From assembly GCA_964593865.1 (NCBI GenBank), contig CAZQKE010000081.1:1-41595 (forward strand): 41,595 bases of DNA, in the 5' to 3' direction. The notes beneath the pieces were generated by a model that was given only the letters and a program-made list of their open reading frames with translations, was not told the DNA's origin and searched no databases. Of this stretch, positions 7,847 through 17,753 are shown piece by piece. A program made the position numbers and the translations under genes. Source of the stretch: CAZQKE01 sp964593865. Its GTDB lineage: Bacteria; Chloroflexota; Anaerolineae; JAAYZQ01. The stretch's first letter is position 1; the number at the start of each line of letters is the position of its first letter.

Positions 7847-9364
7847 ATGGAAAATACGCCTGTCCGCATTTGTGACACCATCTTGCGCGACGCCCACCAG
7901 AGCTTGTTGGCCACGCGAATGCGCACCGACGACATGCTGCCCATCGCCGAAAAACTGGACCAGGTGGGTTACTGGTCGGTGGAGATGTGGGGCGGGGCCA
8001 CCTTTGATTCGGCCATGCGCTTCCTCAACGAAGACCCCTGGGAACGCATCCGCAAGCTGAAGGAAAAAATGCCCAACACCCCTTTCCAGATGCTCCTGCG
8101 GGGGCAGAACGTGGTGGGCTACAAACACTATCCAGATGATGTGCTGGAACGGTTTATCGTCAAGGCCCACGAAAACGGCATTGACGTATTCCGCATCTTC
8201 GACGCCTTGAACGATGTGCGCAACATGCAAAAAGCCGTTGAAGTCGTCAAGAGGGAAGGCGCCCTGGCCGAAATGGCAATCTGCTATACCATCAGCCCGG
8301 TCCACAGCGTGGACTCTTTTGTGGAAATGGCCCGCGTCCTGGAGGATATGGGAGCCGACACCATTTGCATCAAAGACATGGCCGGGCTGCTTTCGCCCTA
8401 TGTGGCCTATGAATTGGTAGGTCGCCTCAAGGAGGAGGTCAATCTGCCCATCCACCTGCACACCCACTACACCAGCGGGATGGCTATGGCTGCCGTGCTC
8501 AAGGCGGTAGAAGCCGGCGTAGACATCGTGGACACGGCCATCTCGGCCCTGTCCATGGTCACATCCCAACCGCCGACCGAAACCCTGGTCCGCATCCTGC
8601 AAGAATCGCCCCGCGACACCGGCCTGGACCTGGACCTGCTGGCCGAAATCAGCAGCTACTTTGCCCAGGTGCGCAAAAAATATGCCGCCTTTGAGAGCGG
8701 CATGAAGGGTGTGGACGTGCGCGTCCTGCAGTTTCAGATCCCCGGCGGGATGCTTTCCAACCTGGTCTCCCAGCTCCGCGAACAGGGGGCCGAAGACCGC
8801 TACGCCGAAGTGTTGGAAGAAGTCCCCCGCGTGCGGGCCGAGATGGGCTACCCGCCCCTGGTCACGCCCAGCAGCCAGATCGTAGGCACACAGGCCACCC
8901 TCAACGTTGTCCTGGGCGAACGGTACAAAGTCATCCCTGCCGAGATCAAAAACTATGTGCGGGGCTACTACGGCCGTCCTCCGGCCCCCATCGACCCGGA
9001 GATTAAAAAGAAGGTGATCGGCGACGAGGAGCCGATTGATTGCCGCCCCGCCGACCTGCTGGAGCCGGGCATGGAGAAGGCGTGGGCCGAGATCGGCGAC
9101 TTGGCCGAAAGTGAAGAAGACGTGATCAGCTACGCTCTGTTCCCCCAGGTAGCCCGTCCCTTCCTGGAACGGCGCAAAAAGGGCATCGGGGCCAGGGAAG
9201 CGATGGTCGCGGCAGTGGCCGCCGCGGTGGTCCGGCAGCACCGAGCCAAACCGGTAGCCGCAACCGCCCAGGCCGGCCCGACCGTTTCGCCCTGGAAGAT
9301 GGCCTGGCGGCCTCGACAGGGGCGATGGATGGGCTTGATTGACGGCGCGGGAGGGATGCGATGA
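7847..9364 (+). CDS. Pyruvate/oxaloacetate carboxyltransferase (transcarboxylase 5S / OadA-like, without biotin domain)
   Basis: 505 residues. An HMGL-like TIM barrel begins RICDTILRDAHQSLLATRMR (metal ligand Asp15). It has MLLRGQNVVGYKHYPDDV, CIKDMAGLLSP with Lys176, the lysine normally carboxylated in this family, and LHTHYTSGMA with the His205/His207 metal ligands. A conserved PYC/OADA extension follows (~300-460). Oxaloacetate decarboxylase alpha chains normally end in a biotin domain; here the tail after ~480 is a short Ala/Pro linker and the biotin carrier is a separate gene overlapping as ATGA. It therefore resembles the 5S transcarboxylase subunit or pyruvate carboxylase subunit B, moving CO2 between biotin and pyruvate/oxaloacetate. 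Start chosen by AGGAAGGG and the TPVRICDT start. Confidence 0.92.
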   Translation: MENTPVRICDTILRDAHQSLLATRMRTDDMLPIAEKLDQVGYWSVEMWGGATFDSAMRFLNEDPWERIRKLKEKMPNTPFQMLLRGQNVVGYKHYPDDVLERFIVKAHENGIDVFRIFDALNDVRNMQKAVEVVKREGALAEMAICYTISPVHSVDSFVEMARVLEDMGADTICIKDMAGLLSPYVAYELVGRLKEEVNLPIHLHTHYTSGMAMAAVLKAVEAGVDIVDTAISALSMVTSQPPTETLVRILQESPRDTGLDLDLLAEISSYFAQVRKKYAAFESGMKGVDVRVLQFQIPGGMLSNLVSQLREQGAEDRYAEVLEEVPRVRAEMGYPPLVTPSSQIVGTQATLNVVLGERYKVIPAEIKNYVRGYYGRPPAPIDPEIKKKVIGDEEPIDCRPADLLEPGMEKAWAEIGDLAESEEDVISYALFPQVARPFLERRKKGIGAREAMVAAVAAAVVRQHRAKPVAATAQAGPTVSPWKMAWRPRQGRWMGLIDGAGGMR

Positions 9365-9837
9365 CACAAAGGCAGGAGTTCACCCTGACTCTGGACGGCA
9401 CGGCCTACCAGATCGTTGTGGACGGCAACTCGTTCCTGGTCAACGGGCAGCCTTTTACCGTGGGGTTCGAGGATGAACGGGTGCTGGTGGACGGTGCGCC
9501 CTACGATGTGCAGCTCAAAGGCGACCAGGTCGTGGTGGGCGGCATCACCTACAGTTTGCAAGTTGAGGGACTGGAGGGCGGCAAGAGCAGCCCCAGAGCA
9601 AAGCCCTCTGCTCCGGCCGGCGAGGGGGCGGTGACGGCCATCATGCCGGGCAAGATCATCCGCGTTCTGGTCACCGAGGGGGATGAGGTGGCCGAGGGAG
9701 ATGTCATCTGCATCCTGGAAGCGATGAAGATGGAAAACGAGCTCAAGGCGCCCCAGGCGGGCATCGTCAAGAAGTTGCACGTGCAGCCGGGCCAAGATGT
9801 AGTCCGCGGAGCGGTGTTGGCCGAGATTGAGAGCTGA
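9361..9837 (+). CDS. Biotin carboxyl carrier protein (transcarboxylase 1.3S / BCCP-like)
   Basis: 158 residues. The C-terminal ~75 residues form the biotinyl domain, with the acceptor Lys123 in ILEAMKMENELKAPQAG and the mirrored half IMPGKIIRVLVTEGDEV. The N-terminal ~80 residues are beta-rich with three similar stretches (TAYQIVVDG, YDVQLKGDQVVVGG, ITYSLQVEG), as in other carboxylase carrier subunits that bind their partner through this part. A Lys/Pro/Ala linker joins both. The ATG overlaps the stop of the 5S-like gene (ATGA), implying coupled translation and a fixed ratio. It should be biotinylated by a ligase encoded elsewhere. No biotin carboxylase gene is in the window. Confidence 0.95.
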   Translation: MTQRQEFTLTLDGTAYQIVVDGNSFLVNGQPFTVGFEDERVLVDGAPYDVQLKGDQVVVGGITYSLQVEGLEGGKSSPRAKPSAPAGEGAVTAIMPGKIIRVLVTEGDEVAEGDVICILEAMKMENELKAPQAGIVKKLHVQPGQDVVRGAVLAEIES

Positions 9838-9866
9838 TCGTTGCGCCGAAGAGGAGAGATACAGGT

Positions 9867-11531
<1,665 letters not shown>

Positions 11532-11539
11532 GGGCGCAA

Positions 11540-11612
11540 GTGGCGATTCAAGTCGCTCCCTTTGGGCCTGGGGCCGGGCGTATTCGTGCATTCGTGTATT
11601 CGCGCCCGCTTT
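11540..11612 (+). repeat. Dispersed repeat family R1, left part (copy A, interrupted)
   Basis: It starts TGGCGATTCAAGTCGCTCC and ends with a 42-base block (11571-11612) in which 8-base units of the type TATTCGTG/CATTCGTG/TATTCGCG are repeated, closed by GGGCG...CGCCC arms. The same 42-base block recurs at 11889-11930 with one mismatch, and the whole left part matches 30747-30820. It begins just after the mutase stop codon. Confidence 0.85.
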
Positions 11613-11888
11613 GGCGGTTCCAAGATTTGAACCGCAAAGGCGCGAAGGACGCAAAGGAAAAAAGTAAGAAAACCTTCGCGCTCTTGGCGTCTTGGCGGTT
11701 CCAAGATTCGAACCGCAAAGGCGCGAAGGACGCAAAGGAAAGAAGAAAACTTTGCGCTCTTGGCGTCTTTGCGGTTCCAAGATTTGAACCGCAAAGGCGC
11801 AAAGGACGCAAGGGAAAGGAGAAAAAGTAAGAAAACCTTCGCGCCCTTAGCGTCTTGGCGGTTCCAACCGCGATTTTCTTGCGCCACC
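11613..11888 (+). repeat. Three-unit palindromic tandem repeat array R2
   Basis: The block GCGGTTCC starts at 11614, 11695, 11771 and 11858, giving three full units of 81, 76 and 87 bases and a partial fourth. Each unit has two nested inverted repeats: GCGGTTC/GAACCGC arms around 8 bases, and GCGCGAAGG...CCTTCGCGC (or a close variant) around an A-rich centre. The frames read through it are repeat translations, not genes. It separates the two R1 blocks and resembles the widespread AACCGCAAAGACGCAAAG intergenic elements seen in several phyla (from memory). Confidence 0.85.
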
Positions 11889-11948
11889 GGGCCGGGCGTA
11901 TTCGTGCATTCGCGTATTCGCGCCCGCTTTGTGGACGGCCCGCATTAT
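11889..11948 (+). repeat. Dispersed repeat family R1, right part (copy B)
   Basis: It repeats the 42-base block of copy A (one mismatch) and goes on with GTGGACGGCCCGCATTAT, which in the uninterrupted copy at 30747-30838 follows directly. It ends 13 bases before the DUF1232 start codon, so it also lies in that gene's leader. Between it and the gene only the GAGGAAAG ribosome site is seen. The whole 11532-11961 gap contains nothing but these repeats. Confidence 0.85.
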
Positions 11949-11961
11949 TTTCGAGGAAAGC

Positions 11962-12423
11962 ATGGACAAGGACATTGAATTTTACCATAAATTACGCAGG
12001 ACGATCAAAATCTGGGCCGGAGGCGAGCAAAGCCAGACCAACCGGTACTTGGATTTCATCTTGGCCGGTCCCGACCTGTTCATGCTGCTCAGCCGCCTTG
12101 CGCGGGACGAGCGGATGAGCCGCGAGGACCGGGCCAAGCTGGCCGGCGCGGCGGCCTATTTCGTCAACCCCCTGGACCTCATGCCCGAACTGCTCCTGGG
12201 GCCGCCCGGCCTAATAGACGACATCGCCCTGGCTGCCCTGGTCCTTCATGACGTGCTGGAAACTACCGATCCGGCCATCATCCGCGAGCATTGGGAAGGC
12301 AACACCGACATCCTGGAATTGATCCGCCGCATCCTGGCCGTGGCCGACACAATGGTCGGCGGCCCCGTCTGGAGACAGCTGATCGCCGCCGCCCGCCGCT
12401 TTGCTACCGCATCCCGTCCCTGA
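11962..12423 (+). CDS. DUF1232 (YkvA-like) protein
   Basis: 153 residues starting MDKDIEFYHK at 11962 after GAGGAAAG. The central part (~65-105) is a DUF1232 motif: AAAYFVNPLDLMPELLLGPP followed by GLIDDIALAALVLHDVL, the pattern YxxxPxDLxP...DD. This short helical hairpin is common in small membrane-associated or cytoplasmic bacterial proteins of unknown role. The rest is helical with no signal peptide. It stands directly after the repeat region and 43 bases before the glycosyltransferase, probably heading a small membrane-protein operon. Confidence 0.8.
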   Translation: MDKDIEFYHKLRRTIKIWAGGEQSQTNRYLDFILAGPDLFMLLSRLARDERMSREDRAKLAGAAAYFVNPLDLMPELLLGPPGLIDDIALAALVLHDVLETTDPAIIREHWEGNTDILELIRRILAVADTMVGGPVWRQLIAAARRFATASRP

Positions 12424-12466
12424 AAGGGGAACCATCCGCCATCTCGGCAAAGGCAGAGAGGAGGAC

Positions 12467-14482
12467 GTGATCGGAGGTCGCCGTCGGGCGGCAGGTTTGC
12501 TGCTGGCCGCTGCTTTGGTCCTGGCCGTGGGGGGCCAGGTCTACTTTTTTTACCGCCGTGCTTATCTTTGGGATGGCCTGTTTCTGCATGGGCTGGCCGC
12601 GCTCTGCTTTGTGCTGGCCTGGCGATGGAGCCTGCCTCCCCGCCGCCGTTCCCCTTCGGCGTTGACCCACCGACCGGGCGGGCGACCGCTTCCGGCGGTC
12701 CTCCCGGCCGTGGGATTGTTCTTCTCCCTGACCGCCATCATCCTCGGCCGGGGGCGAACTTGGGATCAGGCCACCGGTGACGTGGTGTTCTTCTGGTTCC
12801 TGGGGCTGATGGCCGCCGGCCTGGCCGCCCTGTGGCCGACTCTACAGTCGCTCCCTCCTCGGCGGGAATGGGCCTCGCGCCTGCGTCGTTTCCTGCGCCG
12901 CACCCGGTCGGAGGCGGCGACCGTCCTCGCCCTGACGCTGCTGGCCGCCGTTCTGCGCCTTTCCGCCCTGGCCGATGTGCCCTTTACCGTGGGCGGTGAT
13001 GAGGCGTGGCACGGCCTTTTGGCCCGGCAGGTGCTCCGCGGCGAGCTGCGCAACCCCTTTGTCATGGGATATATGTCTATGCCCACCGCCTTTTACTGGC
13101 CGTTGAGCTGGTCGTTGCGGCTGGTGGGCGACGGCGTGACCGGTCTGCGCGTTCCGGCGGCCCTGGTCGGCAGCCTGACCGTGCCGTTGCTCTATCTCTT
13201 TGTCCGCGATCTGTGGGGACGACGGTTGGCCTTCCTTTCCGCCCTCTTTTTGGCGACGTGGGATTACCCCCTCCACTACAGTCGCCTGGGAGCCAACAAC
13301 ATCTGGGACCCCCTCTTTGTGCTGCTGGCCTTTTGGGCGTTGGACCGGGGGTTGGTCGGGCGGGGGAAAAGGAGCCAAGCCGTCGGCTACTTTTTGGCCG
13401 TGGGGCTGATCACGGGTCTGGGAATGCTCTTTTACACCGGGGCGCGTCTCCTGCCGCTGTTGATCGTCGTGTACGTCGCCTTTGTCCGGCTCCGAAGGCG
13501 GCGGGTGGAGCGGCCGGGCCTGCACCTGGGCCTGCTTCTGATCGCCTTTCTCATCGCCGCCGGGCCGATGTTGAGTTACGCCCTGGCCCACCCCGACGAT
13601 TGGAACGCCCGTATCAACCAGGTAGGCATCATCCAGTCCGGTTGGCTGGCGCGGGAACCGGCCCTCACCGGCAAGAGCGTGCCCGTCATCCTGGCCGAAC
13701 AGTTCCTGCGGGCGGCGGGGGCTTTTCACGTCTTCCCCGACCGGACGGTGTGGTACGGCGCGGACCGGCCTTTGCTGAGTTTCGGAGCGGGGATTTTTGC
13801 CCTGCTGGGCATGGCCTGGGCCGTGGCCCGCCGGCGCGACCGCCGCTATTTCCTGGTGCTGCTCTGGTTCTGGTCGGTCATCATCATCGGCGGGATGCTG
13901 ACCGAAAGTCCGCCTTCAAGCCAGCGGCTGGTCATCGCAACCCCGGCGGTTGCGGTGTTGGTGGCCCTGGGCCTGCTCAAAACGGTGCAGTTAGGCAGGC
14001 GCGTATTGGCCGCTCGGCGAAGGTGGGAAAATATAGCCCTTGCCTTGCCGATCCTGTTACTGGCCGTGGGCAACGTGCGTTACTATTTTGTCGAGTACAC
14101 CCCCCAACGCCGTTACGGCGGGGCCAACGGCGAGACGGCGACCATGATCGGCCACTATTTGCAGGGTTTGGCGGCAGGCGAGCAGGTTTACCTGCTGGGT
14201 GCGCCGCGCCTCTATTGGAGTTTCGGCACGATGGAGTTTCTGGCCCCCCAGGTGGAAGGCCACGATGTGGTCGAGCCACTGACCGCTCCGCCCGATTTCG
14301 TGGATCCGCAGCGGGGGGCGGTGTTCATCATCTTGCCCCACCGCCGCGGCGAATTGTCCCGGCTGCAGCAAGCCTTTCCCGACGGCGATCTGCGTGAATT
14401 CCATGACCCCCAGGGGCGGCTGCGCTTCGTTGTCTATCGGGTGGGGGGCGTCCCTGCGGAGGATCCCTCCGACAGCCCGTGA
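12467..14482 (+). CDS. Membrane glycosyltransferase, ArnT/PMT (GT39/GT83) type
   Basis: About 671 residues, with roughly 10-12 hydrophobic helices. After the first helices comes a loop with VPFTVGGDEAWHGLLARQVL, whose Asp-Glu pair is the metal/lipid-phosphate site of the PMT_2 family, then a run ending HYSRLGANNIWDP, also typical. The enzyme would transfer a sugar from a polyprenyl-phosphate donor on the outer face of the membrane. The start is a GTG at 12467 next to AGAGAGGAGG; spacing is tight, and the frame runs back over the end of DUF1232, so the N-terminus is uncertain. It is followed 10 bases later by the phosphoesterase. Confidence 0.82.
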   Translation: MIGGRRRAAGLLLAAALVLAVGGQVYFFYRRAYLWDGLFLHGLAALCFVLAWRWSLPPRRRSPSALTHRPGGRPLPAVLPAVGLFFSLTAIILGRGRTWDQATGDVVFFWFLGLMAAGLAALWPTLQSLPPRREWASRLRRFLRRTRSEAATVLALTLLAAVLRLSALADVPFTVGGDEAWHGLLARQVLRGELRNPFVMGYMSMPTAFYWPLSWSLRLVGDGVTGLRVPAALVGSLTVPLLYLFVRDLWGRRLAFLSALFLATWDYPLHYSRLGANNIWDPLFVLLAFWALDRGLVGRGKRSQAVGYFLAVGLITGLGMLFYTGARLLPLLIVVYVAFVRLRRRRVERPGLHLGLLLIAFLIAAGPMLSYALAHPDDWNARINQVGIIQSGWLAREPALTGKSVPVILAEQFLRAAGAFHVFPDRTVWYGADRPLLSFGAGIFALLGMAWAVARRRDRRYFLVLLWFWSVIIIGGMLTESPPSSQRLVIATPAVAVLVALGLLKTVQLGRRVLAARRRWENIALALPILLLAVGNVRYYFVEYTPQRRYGGANGETATMIGHYLQGLAAGEQVYLLGAPRLYWSFGTMEFLAPQVEGHDVVEPLTAPPDFVDPQRGAVFIILPHRRGELSRLQQAFPDGDLREFHDPQGRLRFVVYRVGGVPAEDPSDSP

Positions 14483-14491
14483 GGTGGGAAT

Positions 14492-15670
14492 ATGAGAAAG
14501 TGGCCGGGTGACAAACCGTTCCACACCCTGTTGCTGCTCACCGAGCGACCGGGGAAGTGGCCCCTTTGGACGATAGCGGCCTTTTCCCTGATCCTGGCCG
14601 CCGCTGCCGGTTGGTTCTGGGCAGCGGCGACGGAGGACCCGGCCCTGGCCGCCGCCGTGGCCTTGGGGCTGGCCCTCTGTGCCCTGGCCGATGGGCTGCT
14701 GCTGGTTTCCTTGCCTCGCCGGGGCATTTCCTTTGGGCCGCCCCAGCCCCCTTTGTTGGCCTTGAGCCTTTTGCGCTGGCTGCTGGCCCTCCTCGCCGTG
14801 ATGCCTGCCCGGCACCGGCCCTTGCTCACCCTGCCGATTCTGGCGGCCGTCCAGGGAGGCATTTGGATTCTATTGGCCTACGGAACCCTGGTCGAGCCGT
14901 TTCGCCTGCGTGTCACCTTGCTCAAGATCCCCAGCGAAAAATTCGCCAATCCGGGCCACCCGCTGCGCATTGTCCAGCTCTCCGACCTGCACGTAGAGCG
15001 GCTCACCCGCCGCGAGCACATCCTGCCGGACCTGGTCGCCGGACTCAAGCCGGACGTGATTGTACTCACCGGTGACCTGCTCAACACCACCTACAACCGG
15101 GATCAGCGTGCCCTGGCCGATCTGGGGGAACTGCTGGCTCGCCTGGACGCGCCCGGCGGCCTGTATGCCGTTTGGGGAACGCCGGAGGTGGACCATCCTG
15201 CTTTTTTGCATCCCTTGCTGGAGCGGTTGGGGGTCACCGTACTGGAAGACAAAGCCGTGGAGGTTTCCCTCCACGGGCACACGCTGTGGATCATGGGGCT
15301 GCGCTGCACCCGCGACCTGGAGGCCGACGCTGCCCGACTCCGTCCCTTGCTGGAGGCTGCGCCGCCGGGGGCCTTTACCCTCCTCCTCTACCACACGCCC
15401 GACCTGATGCCCCGCGTCGCGGCCCTGGGTGTGGACCTCTACCTGGCCGGGCACACCCACGGCGGCCAGTGGCGGTTGCCCGGTTTCGGAGCCATCCTGA
15501 CCAGTTCCCGTTACTGGAAACGCTACGAAGCCGGTCACTACCGCCATGGGGCAACGCACCTCTACGTCAGCCGTGGAATCGGGCTGGAAGGATTCGGCAC
15601 GCCCCGCGCCCGCTTTTTCTGCCCCCCTGAGATCGTGGCCGTCACCCTGACCGGCCCGGAGCCGGAGTGA
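14492..15670 (+). CDS. Membrane-anchored metallophosphoesterase with altered GNHD motif
   Basis: 392 residues. The N-terminal ~135 residues carry four or five membrane helices. The rest is a calcineurin-like phosphoesterase of the YkuE/YaeI type: QLSDLHVER (Asp165, His167), LTGDLLN (Asp195), LLYHTPDLM and LAGHTHGGQW (His321, His323). The usual GN(H)(D/E) motif, which supplies a metal-binding Asn and the catalytic His, reads WGTPEVDH (229-235), so Asn and His are replaced by Thr and Pro. The protein may have lost or changed activity, or use the nearby His. It overlaps the next gene as GTGA. Confidence 0.85.
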   Translation: MRKWPGDKPFHTLLLLTERPGKWPLWTIAAFSLILAAAAGWFWAAATEDPALAAAVALGLALCALADGLLLVSLPRRGISFGPPQPPLLALSLLRWLLALLAVMPARHRPLLTLPILAAVQGGIWILLAYGTLVEPFRLRVTLLKIPSEKFANPGHPLRIVQLSDLHVERLTRREHILPDLVAGLKPDVIVLTGDLLNTTYNRDQRALADLGELLARLDAPGGLYAVWGTPEVDHPAFLHPLLERLGVTVLEDKAVEVSLHGHTLWIMGLRCTRDLEADAARLRPLLEAAPPGAFTLLLYHTPDLMPRVAALGVDLYLAGHTHGGQWRLPGFGAILTSSRYWKRYEAGHYRHGATHLYVSRGIGLEGFGTPRARFFCPPEIVAVTLTGPEPE

Positions 15671-16422
15671 GTGCCGTGTTCGGCCCCTGGACCCCCTTTG
15701 TCGCCCTGGTTGCTACGCTGCTGCCCCTTTTGTGGATCAAGCGGCGCATCACCGAGAACCTGGGCGAGCTGAGTATGCGCTGGCTGGGTGACCGGGACGT
15801 GGCCTTGTACGTCTATTTCGTCGTCCTTCTACCGGGGGTGGTCCTTCACGAAACAAGCCATTGGCTGGCGGCCAAACTGTTGGGCGTCAGGGTTCGCAAA
15901 TTCAGCTTAGGGCCGGTGCGTCGGGGCCGCAAAGTAACACTGGGATCGGTGCAGGTAGGGAAGGCGGACCCGGTGCGCTTCAGCCTCATCGGCCTGGCCC
16001 CTCTGGTTGCCGGTTCCGCCGCCATCTTGGCCATCGGCTACGGTGTGTTGGACATCGGCACGTTGGGCGACCTGCTCGCCGAAGGTGGGGTGGAAGGCTT
16101 GCTGACCGGCCTGGGACGGTTGTGGCGCGTGCGTGACATCTGGCTCTGGCTGTACGTCATTTTTGCCATTTCAAACGCCATGCTCCCCAGCGAGGCGGAC
16201 CTGGCCGTCGTGCGTCCCGTGTTGCTCTTTTTGGGCCTTGTGGCCACGGCGATCTTGCTGATCAACGGCGTACCGGCCATCCCCCCGACGGTGGTGGAGG
16301 GGATAGGCACAGTGGTCGGCTCCCTGGCCGTTGCCTTTGCCCTGACGCTGGCCGTGGACCTCCTGTTCGGCGGCGTCATTGCTGCCCTGGTGTGGATCAC
16401 CGCCTGGGCGCAAGGGTGGTAA
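15667..16422 (+). CDS. M50-like integral membrane metalloprotease
   Basis: 251 residues with about five or six membrane helices. Residues ~58-72 read LLPGVVLHETSHWLAAKLLG, an intramembrane HExxH zinc site in the position seen in M50 (site-2) proteases. Then come FSLGPV and a beta segment. The usual downstream NxxPxxxLDG motif is not obvious; the NAMLPSEADL stretch near 180 could supply the third ligand (Asp), a common variant in short M50-like proteins. The GTG start overlaps the phosphoesterase stop by four bases. Substrate unknown. Confidence 0.75.
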   Translation: MSAVFGPWTPFVALVATLLPLLWIKRRITENLGELSMRWLGDRDVALYVYFVVLLPGVVLHETSHWLAAKLLGVRVRKFSLGPVRRGRKVTLGSVQVGKADPVRFSLIGLAPLVAGSAAILAIGYGVLDIGTLGDLLAEGGVEGLLTGLGRLWRVRDIWLWLYVIFAISNAMLPSEADLAVVRPVLLFLGLVATAILLINGVPAIPPTVVEGIGTVVGSLAVAFALTLAVDLLFGGVIAALVWITAWAQGW

Positions 16423-16530
16423 ACGCCACATTTTTTCACATTGACGGTCGTAGGGCGTATCCTTTTGCCCTTTGACCTGTTAAGCCGAATAGACGAACAA
16501 GGTGTCAGATCACACATAAAGGAGGGTACT

Positions 16531-17721
16531 ATGAAAAAGGTTCTGACTCTTGCGCTATTGCTGGCCTTGATCGTGACCGCCGCTCCGGCCCTGGCCTCCG
16601 GCCAAGAAGACCGCATTGCCGGAGAGATCATCTCCCTGGACGGAGTGGCCGGTACGATCACCATCCAACCGCCTTACGGCGATCCGGTGACGATCCAAAC
16701 TTCTGCCGAAACCGAGTTTTACCGCCAGATTCCCCAAGGGGGCTTGGAAGTAATCGCCTTTGGGGACCTGGCCGTGGGGGACCGCATCGTCACCGAAGGG
16801 GAGTGGGCAGGAGACCTGTTCAACGCCGAGGAGGTTGTCGTCGTTTCCTCGGCCACCTCGCCGCCCCCCGCCACCGAGACCATCCACGGCGTCATCACCG
16901 CCTTGGATGCCGTATCGGGGACGATCACCGTACAGACGCCCACCAACGCGGTGGTGACGGTACAAACCTCCCCCAGCACCGAATTCTACCGCGCGCGTCA
17001 TCACGGGAACTTGGAACCGATCACCTTCTCCGACCTGGCCGTGGGGGATGGTGTGCGGGCTACAGGGGAATGGGCAGGCGATCTGTTCAACGCAGACCGC
17101 GTAATTGACATGCCCACCGATCCGCCTCCCCAGCCCGAAGTGGTCAACGGCGTCATCACCGCCCTGGATGCCGTATCGGAGACGATCACCGTTCAGGTCG
17201 GCCACGACGGCTCTACCGTGCTGATTCAAACCTCCGATGAGACCGAATTCTACCGCGCCGTCCACCCCGGCTGCCTGGAAGAGATCACCTTTGCCGATCT
17301 GGCCGTCGGGGATCGGATAGGAGCCGAGGGGGAATGGGAAGACGGCCTGTTTGAGGCCGAAAAGGTTGTGCTCATGCCCTCCGATTCCTCCTCTTTTGAG
17401 ACGGTTGAGGGCGTCATCACCGCCCTGGATGCCGTGTCGAAGACGATCACCGTCCAGGACCACCACGACGGTTCGGCAGTGACGGTCCAGACCTCCGACG
17501 AAACCGACTTTTACCGCATGTCCAATTACAGTGAGCTGGAAGAGATCTCCTTTGACGACCTGACGGTGGGCAGCCAGATCGTCGTCACGGGGACCTGGGA
17601 TGGTGATGTCTTTGACGCCGACAAAGTCGTGGTGATGTCTCAAGCGACGCAGCAGCGGGCACGCATCTTGCCGGTGCGGGCACGTCTCCAGGCAGGACAA
17701 GGCTTGGCGCGGCGGCGTTAG
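16531..17721 (+). CDS. Secreted protein with four tandem DUF5666 repeats
   Basis: 396 residues with a clear signal peptide (MKKVLTLALLLALIVTAAPALASG) after AAGGAGGG. The mature part is four copies of a ~85-95-residue unit. Each runs I-x-G-x-I-x-x-x-D-x-V-x-x-T-I-T-V-Q, a TEFYR turn, then DLAVGDRI-x-x-x-GEW and LF-x-A-x-x-V. This is the DUF5666 OB-like beta barrel. Units 2-4 (from ~115, ~205 and ~295) share the near-identical GVITALDAVS and are separated by Pro/Ser linkers, so they arose by recent duplication. The Arg-rich C-terminus (ILPVRARLQAGQGLARRR) is unlike the repeats. Likely extracellular; ligand unknown. Confidence 0.88.
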   Translation: MKKVLTLALLLALIVTAAPALASGQEDRIAGEIISLDGVAGTITIQPPYGDPVTIQTSAETEFYRQIPQGGLEVIAFGDLAVGDRIVTEGEWAGDLFNAEEVVVVSSATSPPPATETIHGVITALDAVSGTITVQTPTNAVVTVQTSPSTEFYRARHHGNLEPITFSDLAVGDGVRATGEWAGDLFNADRVIDMPTDPPPQPEVVNGVITALDAVSETITVQVGHDGSTVLIQTSDETEFYRAVHPGCLEEITFADLAVGDRIGAEGEWEDGLFEAEKVVLMPSDSSSFETVEGVITALDAVSKTITVQDHHDGSAVTVQTSDETDFYRMSNYSELEEISFDDLTVGSQIVVTGTWDGDVFDADKVVVMSQATQQRARILPVRARLQAGQGLARRR

Positions 17722-17732
17722 GATCCTACAAT
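17704..17732 (+). promoter_or_regulatory. Possible promoter of the beta-helix protein gene
   Basis: TTGGCG (4 of 6), 17 bases, TACAAT (5 of 6), overlapping the 3' end of the DUF5666 gene. The leader would be ~100 bases and include the 17754-17784 hairpin. Weak -35, so tentative. Confidence 0.35.
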
Positions 17733-17753
17733 GGCTTGACACGAGTTTCGCAG

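Noticed and set aside
7823..9367. 514-codon frame on the minus strand opposite the 5S-like gene
   Set aside because: Antisense shadow of a clearly conserved gene, low-complexity translation, no ribosome site.
11613..11888. CRISPR array
   Set aside because: Units of 76-87 bases follow each other without variable spacers, are palindromic, and no cas gene is present.
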